The notes beneath the pieces were generated by a model, which saw only the letters and a list, made by a program, of their open reading frames with translations, was not told the DNA's origin and searched no databases. A stretch of DNA of 64,000 nucleotides. Source: Candidatus Manganitrophaceae bacterium (GTDB lineage Bacteria; Nitrospirota; Nitrospiria; SBBL01; Manganitrophaceae). The position numbers and the translations under genes were made by a program. This document shows, in pieces, positions 26,230-34,572 of the stretch; the first letter of the stretch is position 1; each line of letters opens with the position of its first letter. The stretch covers positions 248,001-312,000 of the forward strand of contig JACQEZ010000001.1 of NCBI GenBank assembly GCA_016200325.1. Reading direction: 5' to 3'.

Positions 26230-26919
26230 CTAGCTCTTTGGCTTGACGTGGCAGCGGGTGCAGTTCGCTAACGGGAAAGCGACCCGGCCATGGCATCGTC
26301 CACAGAACTCCCCATTGACGATCTTGACCATTGAGATCGGATTGCCCCCTTTCTTCATCATGAAGATGCCGGGGTGACAATTGGCGCAATCCAACCAGAA
26401 GGTATGGGGAAAGTGTGGAAAAATGACGTTCGGCATGGAACCGACCGCCGGGATTTCGATGTCAAACATGAACGGGGGCACGGGGGGTTTGTTCAGATCG
26501 AGCGCTTCGTGCGGCTTGATCATATTTTCTTTAAAGGCCTTGACCCAGTCGATGGCGCCGACGGCATCGGTCGGAAAGCTTTTCAGAACCACATCTCCGT
26601 TGGAGTTGTCCCGATTGTAGGGCGGGCCCGGCTCGGGAAGCTGCGTCGGATCGGCGAATTGGGGGACGGAGTTCACGGGGGGCGGAGCGATCAGCGGCGG
26701 CGTGGCGGAGAGGTCTTTCTCCTTCGCCTGTGCCGGAGCCTGAACGGGAGTGGCTTGGGCGACCACCTGCGGTGGCGCGCCGGCGGCAGCGGGTGCCGCC
26801 GTGGGGTTGGCCGGTTCACTCTTGGCCTGCCGGATACAGGCATAGAGGGTTGAGAGGGCCAGGAGTACCAGCACGCATCCGGTATAAAGCAATCTTTTTC
26901 TTTCTTTAACCCAAGCCAT
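26230..26919 (-). CDS. membrane-anchored triheme c7-type cytochrome with Pro/Ala linker
   Basis: One N-terminal span (about residues 10-26) is followed by a Pro/Ala-rich linker (about 30-90) and a C-terminal triheme domain with CxxCH at about residues 178, 206 and 220. The domain shows the spacing F-P-H-x-x-H...C-A-N-C-H-P-G-I-F, then G-E-F-C-G-R-C-H-G and C-T-R-C-H, the plan of c(7)-type triheme cytochromes. A GGGGAGG site precedes ATG 26919. It follows a second triheme gene by 66 bases. I infer that it is anchored in the inner membrane and hands electrons across the periplasm; the linker would give it reach. Confidence 0.9.
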   Translation of the reverse strand: MAWVKERKRLLYTGCVLVLLALSTLYACIRQAKSEPANPTAAPAAAGAPPQVVAQATPVQAPAQAKEKDLSATPPLIAPPPVNSVPQFADPTQLPEPGPPYNRDNSNGDVVLKSFPTDAVGAIDWVKAFKENMIKPHEALDLNKPPVPPFMFDIEIPAVGSMPNVIFPHFPHTFWLDCANCHPGIFMMKKGGNPISMVKIVNGEFCGRCHGRVAFPLANCTRCHVKPKS

Positions 26920-26985
26920 CAGAATCCTCCCCGTTCATTCTAAGGAAAGCGAGTCGGTTGTCTTTACACTATAATCGAAGCGACG

Positions 26986-27357
26986 CTACCTTGGAAAGCC
27001 TTCCAAAACCCCTGTTGTCATCCCCGGCGTACCCGAGTGGCAACGACCGCAATCGATCGGCTTCCATGAGATCGTTCCATTATGGCATTTTCCGCAGAAT
27101 TGTCCGTCAACGATAATTTTCTTCATATCGATGTCGTTTGCCCCGGATCGCATTTCAAAGATGGCGGGGTGACAGACCTTGCATTTGAATTCCGCACGGT
27201 GATACCAATGCGGGAAGACAACGGGCGGCATCCCCCGCTTTTCCGCTTTGCTGTTCAGGACCATATCCCCATAATATCCCATGACCCGATCACCGACCCA
27301 AAAATAGGATAGCAGAAGAGCCAATCCGAGTATGATGCCGATCCGAACGCTTTTCAT
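26986..27357 (-). CDS. membrane-anchored triheme c7-type cytochrome
   Basis: The 123-residue protein has one N-terminal span (about 5-20) and three CxxCH sites at residues 59, 88 and 103, with the c7 pattern F-P-H-W-Y-H, C-K-V-C-H-P-A-I-F-E-M and F-C-G-K-C-H-N-G. Start ATG 27357 is set by GAGGGGAGGG directly upstream. It is the first gene of the leftward operon and shares its triheme domain with the next gene, so the two arose by duplication. Confidence 0.92.
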   Translation of the reverse strand: MKSVRIGIILGLALLLSYFWVGDRVMGYYGDMVLNSKAEKRGMPPVVFPHWYHRAEFKCKVCHPAIFEMRSGANDIDMKKIIVDGQFCGKCHNGTISWKPIDCGRCHSGTPGMTTGVLEGFPR

Positions 27358-27422
27358 CTTCCCTCCCCTCACCGATGCCGAAGTGGAATCCAAGACGCTT
27401 GGATACCATACCGACTTTTTTT

Positions 27423-27428
27423 TGTCAA
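27423..27428 (-). promoter_or_regulatory. -35 box of leftward cytochrome operon
   Basis: On the minus strand a perfect TTGACA is followed 17 bases later by a weak TATCCA (27405-27400). The -10 is poor, so an activator may be needed. It lies about 70 bases from the rightward -35 box at 27501. Confidence 0.45.
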
Positions 27429-27500
27429 CGAATTTTTCTAAAATCGGTTAACTGAGTGAAAAAAGAGAGCCTTTCGGAACCCGCTTGCCGTTTTTTTTTC

Positions 27501-27528
27501 TTGACAAAAGTTTAAAAAAAACTATAGT
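27501..27528 (+). promoter_or_regulatory. strong promoter of rightward cytochrome operon
   Basis: Perfect TTGACA (27501-27506), a 16-base A-rich spacer and TATAGT (27523-27528). The start site would be near 27535, leaving a leader of about 115 bases before ATG 27649. I looked for a GEMM c-di-GMP riboswitch in that leader and saw none. Confidence 0.75.
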
Positions 27529-27648
27529 AATCCTTGCCGTTTTCATGCATGTGTCTGCATTCAAGATTTCTCTCTGAATCCCTTAGCTGACACCTCGAAG
27601 AACGACCTGCCTGATAGATGATGACAATGCGTGGGGAGTCCGTCCAGG

Positions 27649-28491
27649 ATGACGTTTAAAAGAGGCCCCAATAAGCGGGCTGTTTGGGGATGGAGCAAGG
27701 TCTACGGTCTCGCCTTACTTGGCAGTATCGCCTTTATTTTATTTATCTCCGTTTCGGCGAAAGGGGGTTCGATTATCCGTTCTCGCCATGATCTCTCCGC
27801 ACTGAATTGGCGTGGATATCAAAATGAGAGCGGCCCGATGCAAGGGGGAACCTTCAACGATTATCGAGAGGCCTGCGTCTACTGCCACACCCCGCACAAT
27901 GCCAGCAGCTTCGCCCCGCTCTGGAACCGCACGCTCCCGCAGGAGCGAGGGTACCAGATGTACTCCAGCCCCAATTTCGACTCGGTCCTTCCGAAGGCGC
28001 CCGACGGGATCTCTCTCGCTTGTCTCTCCTGCCATGACGGCTCGGTCGCGCTCGATTCGGTCTTAAAGCCCCCCCGCTTCCATGACATTGTCGAAACCGG
28101 CGCGCATTATCGGATGACGCTCGAAGGGGAGCCGGGAAGCGACGCCTGCTCGAAATGCCACAACCGGGTGGAAGGGGCCTACGGCGGCCTCTCGGGCGCC
28201 CATGATGCCACGGTCCGCTATTTTACGAAAGACCTCCGCGACGACCATGCGATCTCGATGCGATATCCGTCGCTCGACATCGACCCTCAGTTCAACCAGC
28301 CGACCATTCTCAAGCCGGACGGCGGGCGGATGTTTCCAAACGGGGTTCAGACCTTTGAGGGGGATAAGGTCCAATGCGCCTCCTGTCACGATATCCATAG
28401 TCCGGATGAGAAAAACCTGGAGGGGCGGGATCCGTTTCTCAGGGCCTCCAACCGGGGGAGCGCCCTCTGTTTGACCTGTCATCAAAAGTGA
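27649..28491 (+). CDS. exported pentaheme c-type cytochrome
   Basis: After a signal/anchor segment (about residues 18-38) there are five heme sites: CVYCH, CLSCH, CSKCH, CASCH and CLTCH. The order CHTPHN, APLWNRTL, SPNF, CLSCHDGSVALDS and DLRDDHAISM is shared with the tetraheme (29575) and dodecaheme (34573) proteins, so the three are paralogues; the His of the D-H segment may be a distal heme ligand. GGGGAG stands 10 bases before ATG 27649; GTG 27631 is an alternative. It is the first gene of the rightward arm. Confidence 0.92.
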   Translation: MTFKRGPNKRAVWGWSKVYGLALLGSIAFILFISVSAKGGSIIRSRHDLSALNWRGYQNESGPMQGGTFNDYREACVYCHTPHNASSFAPLWNRTLPQERGYQMYSSPNFDSVLPKAPDGISLACLSCHDGSVALDSVLKPPRFHDIVETGAHYRMTLEGEPGSDACSKCHNRVEGAYGGLSGAHDATVRYFTKDLRDDHAISMRYPSLDIDPQFNQPTILKPDGGRMFPNGVQTFEGDKVQCASCHDIHSPDEKNLEGRDPFLRASNRGSALCLTCHQK

Positions 28492-28507
28492 AGGCCGGAA
28501 GGATTCA

Positions 28508-29578
28508 ATGTATGAGGAACTCAAGGTGAAAAAAGTTTTCTGGGTGGCATTGCTCTTGTTGGTCGTCTCCACCGGCTGCAGCCGAAAGGTCCAAGCGCCG
28601 GAGCGCGGTCTGGTCTGGCCGTCGCCCCCCGAAACGGCTCGGATCAAATTCGTCGGCAGCATCGATGCCGCGGAGGATGTCGAGAAAAAAGGATGGGGGG
28701 ATCGGATCAATGCCGCCCTCTTCGGCGACACGCCGGGGGTGAAGCTGGTCAAGCCGTATGGGGTCTTTGCCTCCGAGGGGCGCATTTATGTCGCCGACTC
28801 GGGGTGGCGGAAGGTGCTGGTCTTCGACACCCAACAGAACCGCTTCTTCATGATCGGCGTCGATGGTCCGGGGGCGTTGGCGGGGCCGATGGGGGTCGTC
28901 ACCGACAAAAGCGGGCGGGTTTATGTGACCGATACAATTCTGCGCAAATGTCTGGTCTATGATCAGGAGGGAAAATACCTTCTCTCGATCGGCGATTTAA
29001 ATCGTCTCGAGCGGCCGGTCGGGGTGGCGGTCAACGATGCGCTCAAGCGGGTTTATATCGCCGACACCCGAAAGCATCAGATCTTCGCTTACGACTTCGA
29101 AGGGAACTTTCTCTTCGAGTTCGGAAAGCGGGGGGGGGAAGATGGGGAGTTTAATTTTCCGGCGAACCTCTTCGTCGATCGGGCGGGGAAGGTCTATGTG
29201 ACCGACATGAATTTCCGGGTCCAGATCTTCGACGCCGAGGGAAAATTCGTCTCCAAATTTGGCAGCGTCGGGACCGGGTTCGGCCAATTCTCTCTTCCCA
29301 AAGGGATCAGCGTCGACTCTCAAGGGCATATTTATGTCGTCGATTCCCGATTCAATAATATTCAGATCTTCGATTCGGCCGGGCAGCTGCTTCTCTTCTT
29401 CGGCGAGTTCGGCAGCAAACAGGGTCAGTTCTGGCTGCCGGCCGGTCTTTCGATCGACGATCAAGATCGGATCTATGTCGCCGACCAATACAACCATCGG
29501 ATCGATATTTTTCAATATGTCGGCCCGATTGAAAAGGAGAAGCCGAAGGGGGAACCGTCGCAGGGGGCCCCTTCATGA
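28508..29578 (+). CDS. NHL-repeat six-bladed propeller lipoprotein
   Basis: A signal peptide with lipobox STGC (Cys about residue 22) is followed by a short W-P-x-P-P segment and six NHL-type blades, each with a core such as GRIYVADSGWRKVLVFD or GKVYVTDMNFRVQIFD. NHL propellers usually bind partners and lack catalysis. Its stop overlaps the start of the tetraheme cytochrome (ATGA), so the two products are translationally coupled. A paralogue lies at 33410. Confidence 0.93.
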   Translation: MYEELKVKKVFWVALLLLVVSTGCSRKVQAPERGLVWPSPPETARIKFVGSIDAAEDVEKKGWGDRINAALFGDTPGVKLVKPYGVFASEGRIYVADSGWRKVLVFDTQQNRFFMIGVDGPGALAGPMGVVTDKSGRVYVTDTILRKCLVYDQEGKYLLSIGDLNRLERPVGVAVNDALKRVYIADTRKHQIFAYDFEGNFLFEFGKRGGEDGEFNFPANLFVDRAGKVYVTDMNFRVQIFDAEGKFVSKFGSVGTGFGQFSLPKGISVDSQGHIYVVDSRFNNIQIFDSAGQLLLFFGEFGSKQGQFWLPAGLSIDDQDRIYVADQYNHRIDIFQYVGPIEKEKPKGEPSQGAPS

Positions 29579-30744
29579 GCGACCGAAACGCGGCGTCCCG
29601 CCAAGAAAGCGGCTTGAATCGTCCTGGGCCGAAGCGCTCTCCGCTGTTTTCCCCTTTCCGGGGGCGGCGGTGGGTTTTTCTCCTCACCGCTTCGGCGGCC
29701 CTTGTTTTCTCTTTGATCAATGTCTTTGCGTTTGAAGATGTCCGCCACACCAAACATAACTTAGCGGTCAATCCAGATATCGGCGCCCGGGAGGGGAGCG
29801 ATTCGAAACCGGGCGAGCTCACCTCGCTTCGGGGGGCGCGAAACCCGGCGGTCCGAGGGGTCGAGGGAGACATCCGCCTGAATGAAGAGGTCTGCATCTT
29901 CTGCCATACGCCGCATGGCGGGCGGAGCAATGTCGGCGGGCTGACCGGCACCGCGCCGCTCTGGAATCGCCGACTCTCCGATCCGATGGGTTTCAGCCCC
30001 TATAACAGCCCCAATTTCGACGGTCAAGACATGATGGGGGCGCCGGGGCGGCCGAAGGGGGTCTCGCTCGCCTGCCTCTCCTGTCACGACGGCGCGGTCG
30101 CCTTCGATGCCTTGATCAACAGCTCCGGGTCGGGCGGCTTCTTTCAGACCAACCGGGTCTTCAACGGCCCTGGGGGGAGCATCGGGATGACGCTGGCGGG
30201 CCCCGCGGTCGACGCGACCAACAGTTTCCGCGAAGGGCGCCGCGATAATACAGAGCGTGGTTTTGTCTTCTTCGACGCGCTCGGTGGGGGACCGAACGCA
30301 TCGCTCGGAGCGGAGCCGTTCCCGAACCTCGGGCTCGATCTGCGCGACGACCATCCAATCAGCATAGAGATCCCCCGGACCGATCCGCAGTTCAGAGAGA
30401 TCTTGGCGAACATCACCACAAAGGGGGGGCGGATGCCGGGGAGCGGCGGCGTGATGTGGATCGATCGGAATCCGAACGGCGCGTTTCTGCCGCTCGACAA
30501 GCGGGATCGGATCCGCGCCTATCCCTCCGATCCAAACCGCCCCGATGCCCCTTACATCGAATGCGCCTCCTGTCACAATCCGCACGAGGCAAGCCGTCCG
30601 AGCGGGCAGCCGGCCCTTTCGGAGCCGATCACCCCACAGACGATCAACAACAACCTCTTCCTCCGGATGGCGTCGATGCCGGGGGCGAATCCACAAGATC
30701 GAAACTCGGGGAGTCTGGTCTGCTTGAGCTGTCACCGGAAGTAA
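29575..30744 (+). CDS. exported tetraheme c-type cytochrome
   Basis: An N-terminal hydrophobic segment (about residues 35-52) ends before DVRHTKHNL, the conserved beginning of the mature domain. Four heme sites follow: CIFCH (about 107), CLSCH (about 167), CASCH (about 331) and the C-terminal CLSCH. Like its paralogues it has CHTPHG, APLWNRRL, SPNFDG, CLSCHDGAV and DLRDDHPISIE. The roughly 160-residue stretch between hemes 2 and 3 lacks CxxCH and may be a surface or polymerisation region. It is coupled to the preceding NHL gene by an ATGA overlap. Confidence 0.92.
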   Translation: MSDRNAASRQESGLNRPGPKRSPLFSPFRGRRWVFLLTASAALVFSLINVFAFEDVRHTKHNLAVNPDIGAREGSDSKPGELTSLRGARNPAVRGVEGDIRLNEEVCIFCHTPHGGRSNVGGLTGTAPLWNRRLSDPMGFSPYNSPNFDGQDMMGAPGRPKGVSLACLSCHDGAVAFDALINSSGSGGFFQTNRVFNGPGGSIGMTLAGPAVDATNSFREGRRDNTERGFVFFDALGGGPNASLGAEPFPNLGLDLRDDHPISIEIPRTDPQFREILANITTKGGRMPGSGGVMWIDRNPNGAFLPLDKRDRIRAYPSDPNRPDAPYIECASCHNPHEASRPSGQPALSEPITPQTINNNLFLRMASMPGANPQDRNSGSLVCLSCHRK

Positions 30745-30754
30745 CGAGGGGGAG

Positions 30755-31330
30755 GTGAAAAAGGAATTTAGAAGTCAGGCGTCAGGCGTCAGCAGTCAGA
30801 AGTCAGGGATGGGAAATACCTTCTTCTGGATTCTGACTGCTGGCTTCTGGTTTCGGGTCTTTCTGGCGCCCCCGGCGCTCTTTGCGGCGGAAGAGGTCGT
30901 CGCTGCAGTGAACCAGGCGCCGATTACCGCGGAGGCGCTCAACCGGGAGGTCCAGACCTATCTTCGCCAGATCGGCCATCGCGAACTTTCGTCCGACCGG
31001 ATGGCGATGCTGAGACGAGAGATGCTGAATAAGCTGATCGATGAGGAGTTGCTCTATCAAGAGGCGCTGAAGCAGGGATGGAAGGTGACCGAGGCGGAAA
31101 CGGAGGCCGAGGTCGATCGCATCCGAAAGCGATTTTCGACACAGCACGATTTCGAGGCGGCGCTGGTGAAAGAGGGGCTCACCCTGGATGCTGTCGAAGC
31201 GGGGGTGCGGCGATTTGTGCTGGTCCGGCGAATGTGGAGCGCCCTTCCCGCCGCGACCGAGACGGAAAAAAAGGGTTGGTTGCAAACGGTCCGGGAGCGA
31301 TCGGACATTCGAATTTATGAAGTGAGGTAG
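30755..31330 (+). CDS. SurA-N-like exported chaperone without rotamase domain
   Basis: The 191-residue protein has the N-terminal fold of SurA/PpiC foldases: VVAAVNQAPITAEALNREV, then MLRREMLNKLIDEELLYQEAL and further helices, but it ends before any parvulin rotamase domain. It may therefore hold rather than isomerise clients, perhaps the barrel or cytochromes next door. Codons about 5-30, including much of the signal peptide, are made of the dispersed repeat at 30764-30850. The start is ATG 30755 with GGAGG upstream. Confidence 0.83.
   Translation: MKKEFRSQASGVSSQKSGMGNTFFWILTAGFWFRVFLAPPALFAAEEVVAAVNQAPITAEALNREVQTYLRQIGHRELSSDRMAMLRREMLNKLIDEELLYQEALKQGWKVTEAETEAEVDRIRKRFSTQHDFEAALVKEGLTLDAVEAGVRRFVLVRRMWSALPAATETEKKGWLQTVRERSDIRIYEVR
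30764..30850. repeat. dispersed inverted repeat inside the chaperone 5' coding region
   Basis: Tandem GTCAGGC/GTCAGAAGTCAG units on the left face TTCTGGATTCTGACTGCTGGCTTCTGG on the right. CAGCAGTCAGAA (30790-30801) is the exact reverse complement of TTCTGACTGCTG (30831-30842). It is the same family as 5036-5108, but here it is translated. Confidence 0.75.
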
Positions 31331-31519
31331 GCAAGGAAGATTTAGAAAGATCAAAAAAACACGGGAAGTGTAGAGTGCGAATGAATGGCCGGCTTGCCAT
31401 CAGGCGGGGGTAGGTTTACGACGGTCAGTCGGCTGAAAAGGGGGTCAGGTCGACCGGAGGGGTGTTCCGGGCGGCTGAGATCTTCTGTGGGACCGTCCTT
31501 GGGGGGAGGAACGCTCCGT

Positions 31520-33379
31520 TTGGAGAAGAGACGCAACGGTTGGATCGGGATGCTCCTGCTGGTTTTCCTTGCGACGGCGCTCTTCTCGCCTCGTCGCGCC
31601 GAGGGACGGCTTCTGAATTTGGGAGGAAGCGCCGACCTGACTTACGGTTATATGCGAACGACCCAGGATTCGATCGAGAATCAACAAGCGGTTACGAAAA
31701 GCCATTTTTTTCAGCAGCGCTACAACCTAAATGATTACGGCGATATCCTCGATCCGCGGCTGGGGACCTTTTCCATCAACGGCACCTTCTTCAGCCAGGA
31801 TGGCCATACCAACGGAGATTTTGCAGATCAGAATTTCAACTTCACCGATTATTCGGTGGCGATGAATCTCTTCCCCTATATTTCGCCGCTCAGCCTCTAT
31901 GCGCAACGGGTCAGCCGCTCCAATGACCTCGATGTCGTGGTCAAAGACACCGTCACCACCTACGGCGCCAACTGGTCGCTCTCGGTGCCGCGCCTGCCGC
32001 GACTTTCCCTTTCATATAATCAGTCGGAGCTAAAGGCGAACGACCCGAATCGGTTTCCTGACCAGCTGAACCGTTACTTCAATGCGGAGTCGAGCGGCCG
32101 GATCGGCGATACAACGTTGATCGGACGGTATCAATTCAATCAAACCGACGTCGGTCGAATCGACGGCGATGTCGGCACCATTCGCGGCCAGGGGGTCAAT
32201 CTGACGACCGAAACTCGGCTCTCCTCGGCCCTCAACCTGAGCACTTTTACACGCTGGGCCAATATCTCCGGGACCGCCGCGCCGGGATTGACCTTTTCTC
32301 AGGAGCGGGGGATCAGCGCCTCCCTCTTTTATACCCCCAGCGTTTTCTGGGACACCCATGCGCAGATCGAATATGCGGAGTCGCCCGACACCATCGATCT
32401 AAAGCGGCTTCTTGCCGCCTGGAGCGGCTCGCTCCGCCCGACGGAGCTCGTCGATATGGTGGCGAGCGTTCGCCTTTTCCAATTCGAGGTCGGCGACACC
32501 AAGACGACCTCTCCGTTCAGCGATTTTAACCTCAATTATCGTCCCTTTTTCGGTTTGGGCACCGGAGTCGGAACGTCGGTGGGGGAGACGAAAACGGAAG
32601 GATTCGGCGCCTCGACCGAGTCGTTCTACCAGCGCTATCGCGGCTATGTCAACTACACCCGCTCAATCGAGATTATCCGCTACACCGCCAGCTACGCGCT
32701 CAGTTATGGGACGGCCGACACCTCCCGGAACAATCTCGGCGACCCGAACAAAGACAAGTTGAAAGACCTGATGAATACCGTGACGCTGGGGGTGGAGAAC
32801 ACGCAGATCCGGATTGTCCATGTCGCCTTGGCCTATACCTATAACGATATTAATCGGAGCAGCCCCACCGTCCAGCCGGAGGACGACCAGCGGTCGCATG
32901 TCTTCCAGGTCAACGTCGACAGCAACTACTTCCGCGGCCTCGTTTTTCTCGACGACTCCCTGCTGCTCCAATCCTCTTCGAGCCTGACGCGGATCCATGG
33001 ATTCGGCCCTGAAGGAAACACCTTCATGTTCGACCTTCGCGGGAGCTACTACTTCTTCGGCGGGGGGCTCCTCTCGGCGGGATGGACGCGGCAAGATTAT
33101 CCGTCCGGTTTTTATCTCGACTCGAATCTCTTTTTTGAGGAGATCCAGTGGAACTTCTATCTCGGGAGGTCGAACATCACCCTCAGCGGGCGAGACGGAC
33201 ACCAACGGGGCGATGGGAATGTCTCCCTCGATCGCGACACGCTGGAGCTCACGACACTGCTGACCTATCAGATCGGAAAGTTTATTTTTAACGTCGATTA
33301 CCGGTGGGCCAACGACCGAACGGCCGGGGTCGGTTATCGAAGTGAGACCTTCTTCGCCAGGGCGACCCGGATTTTCTAA
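31520..33379 (+). CDS. outer-membrane beta-barrel protein of the cytochrome cluster
   Basis: The frame is open from 31385, but TTG 31520 has GGAGGA 9 bases upstream and yields a textbook signal peptide (LEKRRNGWIG, then MLLLVFLATALFS, then RRAEG). The mature part (about 590 residues) is built of alternating-residue strands with Tyr/Phe at the ends and turns rich in Asp/Gly, and it ends RATRIF with terminal Phe, the outer-membrane insertion signal. I estimate 20 or more strands. No heme site and no MtrB-type Cys motif is present, so the family is unassigned. I infer a pore or sheath for a cytochrome conduit or filament exit, from its position between cytochromes. Confidence 0.85.
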   Translation: MEKRRNGWIGMLLLVFLATALFSPRRAEGRLLNLGGSADLTYGYMRTTQDSIENQQAVTKSHFFQQRYNLNDYGDILDPRLGTFSINGTFFSQDGHTNGDFADQNFNFTDYSVAMNLFPYISPLSLYAQRVSRSNDLDVVVKDTVTTYGANWSLSVPRLPRLSLSYNQSELKANDPNRFPDQLNRYFNAESSGRIGDTTLIGRYQFNQTDVGRIDGDVGTIRGQGVNLTTETRLSSALNLSTFTRWANISGTAAPGLTFSQERGISASLFYTPSVFWDTHAQIEYAESPDTIDLKRLLAAWSGSLRPTELVDMVASVRLFQFEVGDTKTTSPFSDFNLNYRPFFGLGTGVGTSVGETKTEGFGASTESFYQRYRGYVNYTRSIEIIRYTASYALSYGTADTSRNNLGDPNKDKLKDLMNTVTLGVENTQIRIVHVALAYTYNDINRSSPTVQPEDDQRSHVFQVNVDSNYFRGLVFLDDSLLLQSSSSLTRIHGFGPEGNTFMFDLRGSYYFFGGGLLSAGWTRQDYPSGFYLDSNLFFEEIQWNFYLGRSNITLSGRDGHQRGDGNVSLDRDTLELTTLLTYQIGKFIFNVDYRWANDRTAGVGYRSETFFARATRIF

Positions 33380-33409
33380 GAGAAGGTCTCGGTTTCGCGG
33401 AAGGATGGA

Positions 33410-34480
33410 ATGAACGATCAGCAAGGAGAAAAAAAGAGAAGTCCGCTTCGAACTCTCCTGATCGGACTGCTCTTGCTGGCGTTGGCCGCCTGTGCGGAGG
33501 CGCCGGTCGAAAAGCGGCCGACCCTCTTCTGGCCCGATCCGCCCGATCCGCCGAAGATCAGCTATATCCAAAATCTGGCCGAGCCGAAGGATGTCGGGGT
33601 GACCCCTTCGTGGTTTAAGAAGGTGGTTCGGTTCATATTCGGCGAGGATGCGCCGCCCCACCTGATTCGTCCTTCCGGGGTTGCCGTTGACGAAGCGGGG
33701 GGGGTTTACATTGCCGATACCGGCCTGCAAGCGGTTCACTACTTCAACGAGAAAGAGCATACCTACCGCCAATATTTCAAGCTTCCTCCACCGTTTAACC
33801 GGCTGCAAAATCCGATCGGACTCGCCGTTGACCGATCGAAGCAGGTCTATGTCTCCGACGCCGATCTCAATCGGATTTTCGTCTACAATCCCGAGGGGAA
33901 CAAAGTTCGGGTGTTCGGGGGAGAAGCGGAGGTGAAGCGGGTCTCCGGGATCGCGATCGATCAGGGACGCGATCGGCTCTATGTCGTCGATACCACGGGG
34001 CATCAGGTGATCATCTATACCCTCGCCGGAGAGAAGACGGGGACGATCGGCCGGCGGGGAACGGCAGACGGCGAGCTCAATTTCCCCACCTATGCCGCCG
34101 TCGATGCCGAGGGGCGCATTTATATCTCCGACTCGCTCAATTTTAGAATCCAGGTCTTCAATCCGGACGGGACGTTCGTCTCCCAGGTTGGAAGCCTCGG
34201 AAGCACCTTGGGACAATTCTCTCGGCCCAAGGGGGTGGCGGTCGACCGGGAGAATCATCTTTATGTGGTCGACACCCTCTTCGACAATGTTCAGGTTTTC
34301 AATACGTCGGGGGAGCTGCTCCTTCATTTTGGAAAATCGGGGGTCGAGCCGGGATTTTTCTGGCTGCCGGCCGGCATTGCCGTCGACCGCGAGGGGCGGA
34401 TCTATGTTGCCGACGCCTACAATCAGCGGGTGCAAGTGTTTCAGCTGTTGCAGGAGGCGCCGCCGGCGCAGAAGGGGTAG
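33410..34480 (+). CDS. second NHL-repeat propeller lipoprotein
   Basis: This 356-residue paralogue of the 28508 protein has a lipobox (LAACAEA, Cys about residue 27), a W-P-D-P-P-D-P-P segment and six NHL blades (GGVYIADTGLQAVHYF, DRLYVVDTTGHQVIIY, GRIYISDSLNFRIQVF and others). It starts 30 bases after the barrel gene in the same operon. Having one propeller next to the pentaheme/tetraheme pair and one next to the barrel suggests that each serves a different partner. Confidence 0.93.
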   Translation: MNDQQGEKKRSPLRTLLIGLLLLALAACAEAPVEKRPTLFWPDPPDPPKISYIQNLAEPKDVGVTPSWFKKVVRFIFGEDAPPHLIRPSGVAVDEAGGVYIADTGLQAVHYFNEKEHTYRQYFKLPPPFNRLQNPIGLAVDRSKQVYVSDADLNRIFVYNPEGNKVRVFGGEAEVKRVSGIAIDQGRDRLYVVDTTGHQVIIYTLAGEKTGTIGRRGTADGELNFPTYAAVDAEGRIYISDSLNFRIQVFNPDGTFVSQVGSLGSTLGQFSRPKGVAVDRENHLYVVDTLFDNVQVFNTSGELLLHFGKSGVEPGFFWLPAGIAVDREGRIYVADAYNQRVQVFQLLQEAPPAQKG

Positions 34481-34525
34481 GCGTGACGCGTGAATAGGAT
34501 ATCGGCTGTCAGAAGGGCTCGGATG

Positions 34526-34554
34526 TTGACAAACGAACGACCGGTTATTATAGT
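34526..34554 (+). promoter_or_regulatory. strong promoter of the dodecaheme cytochrome
   Basis: Perfect TTGACA (34526-34531), 17 bases, TATAGT (34549-34554). Both boxes are identical to those of the promoter at 27501-27528. The start codon at 34573 follows only about 12 bases after the expected start site. Confidence 0.78.
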
Positions 34555-34572
34555 GATCGCCGGGATGGAGTC

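Noticed and set aside
27529-27648. c-di-GMP riboswitch in the cytochrome leader
   Set aside because: No GEMM-like conserved core could be found in the roughly 115-base leader, though such switches precede cytochrome genes in other bacteria.
31520-33379. MtrB/PioB family barrel
   Set aside because: The N-terminal Cys motif and overall pattern of that family are not visible; only the general barrel nature is supported.
32663-34435. 590-codon minus-strand frame across barrel and NHL gene
   Set aside because: It lies antisense to two well-supported genes and its repeats are just the reverse of NHL codons.
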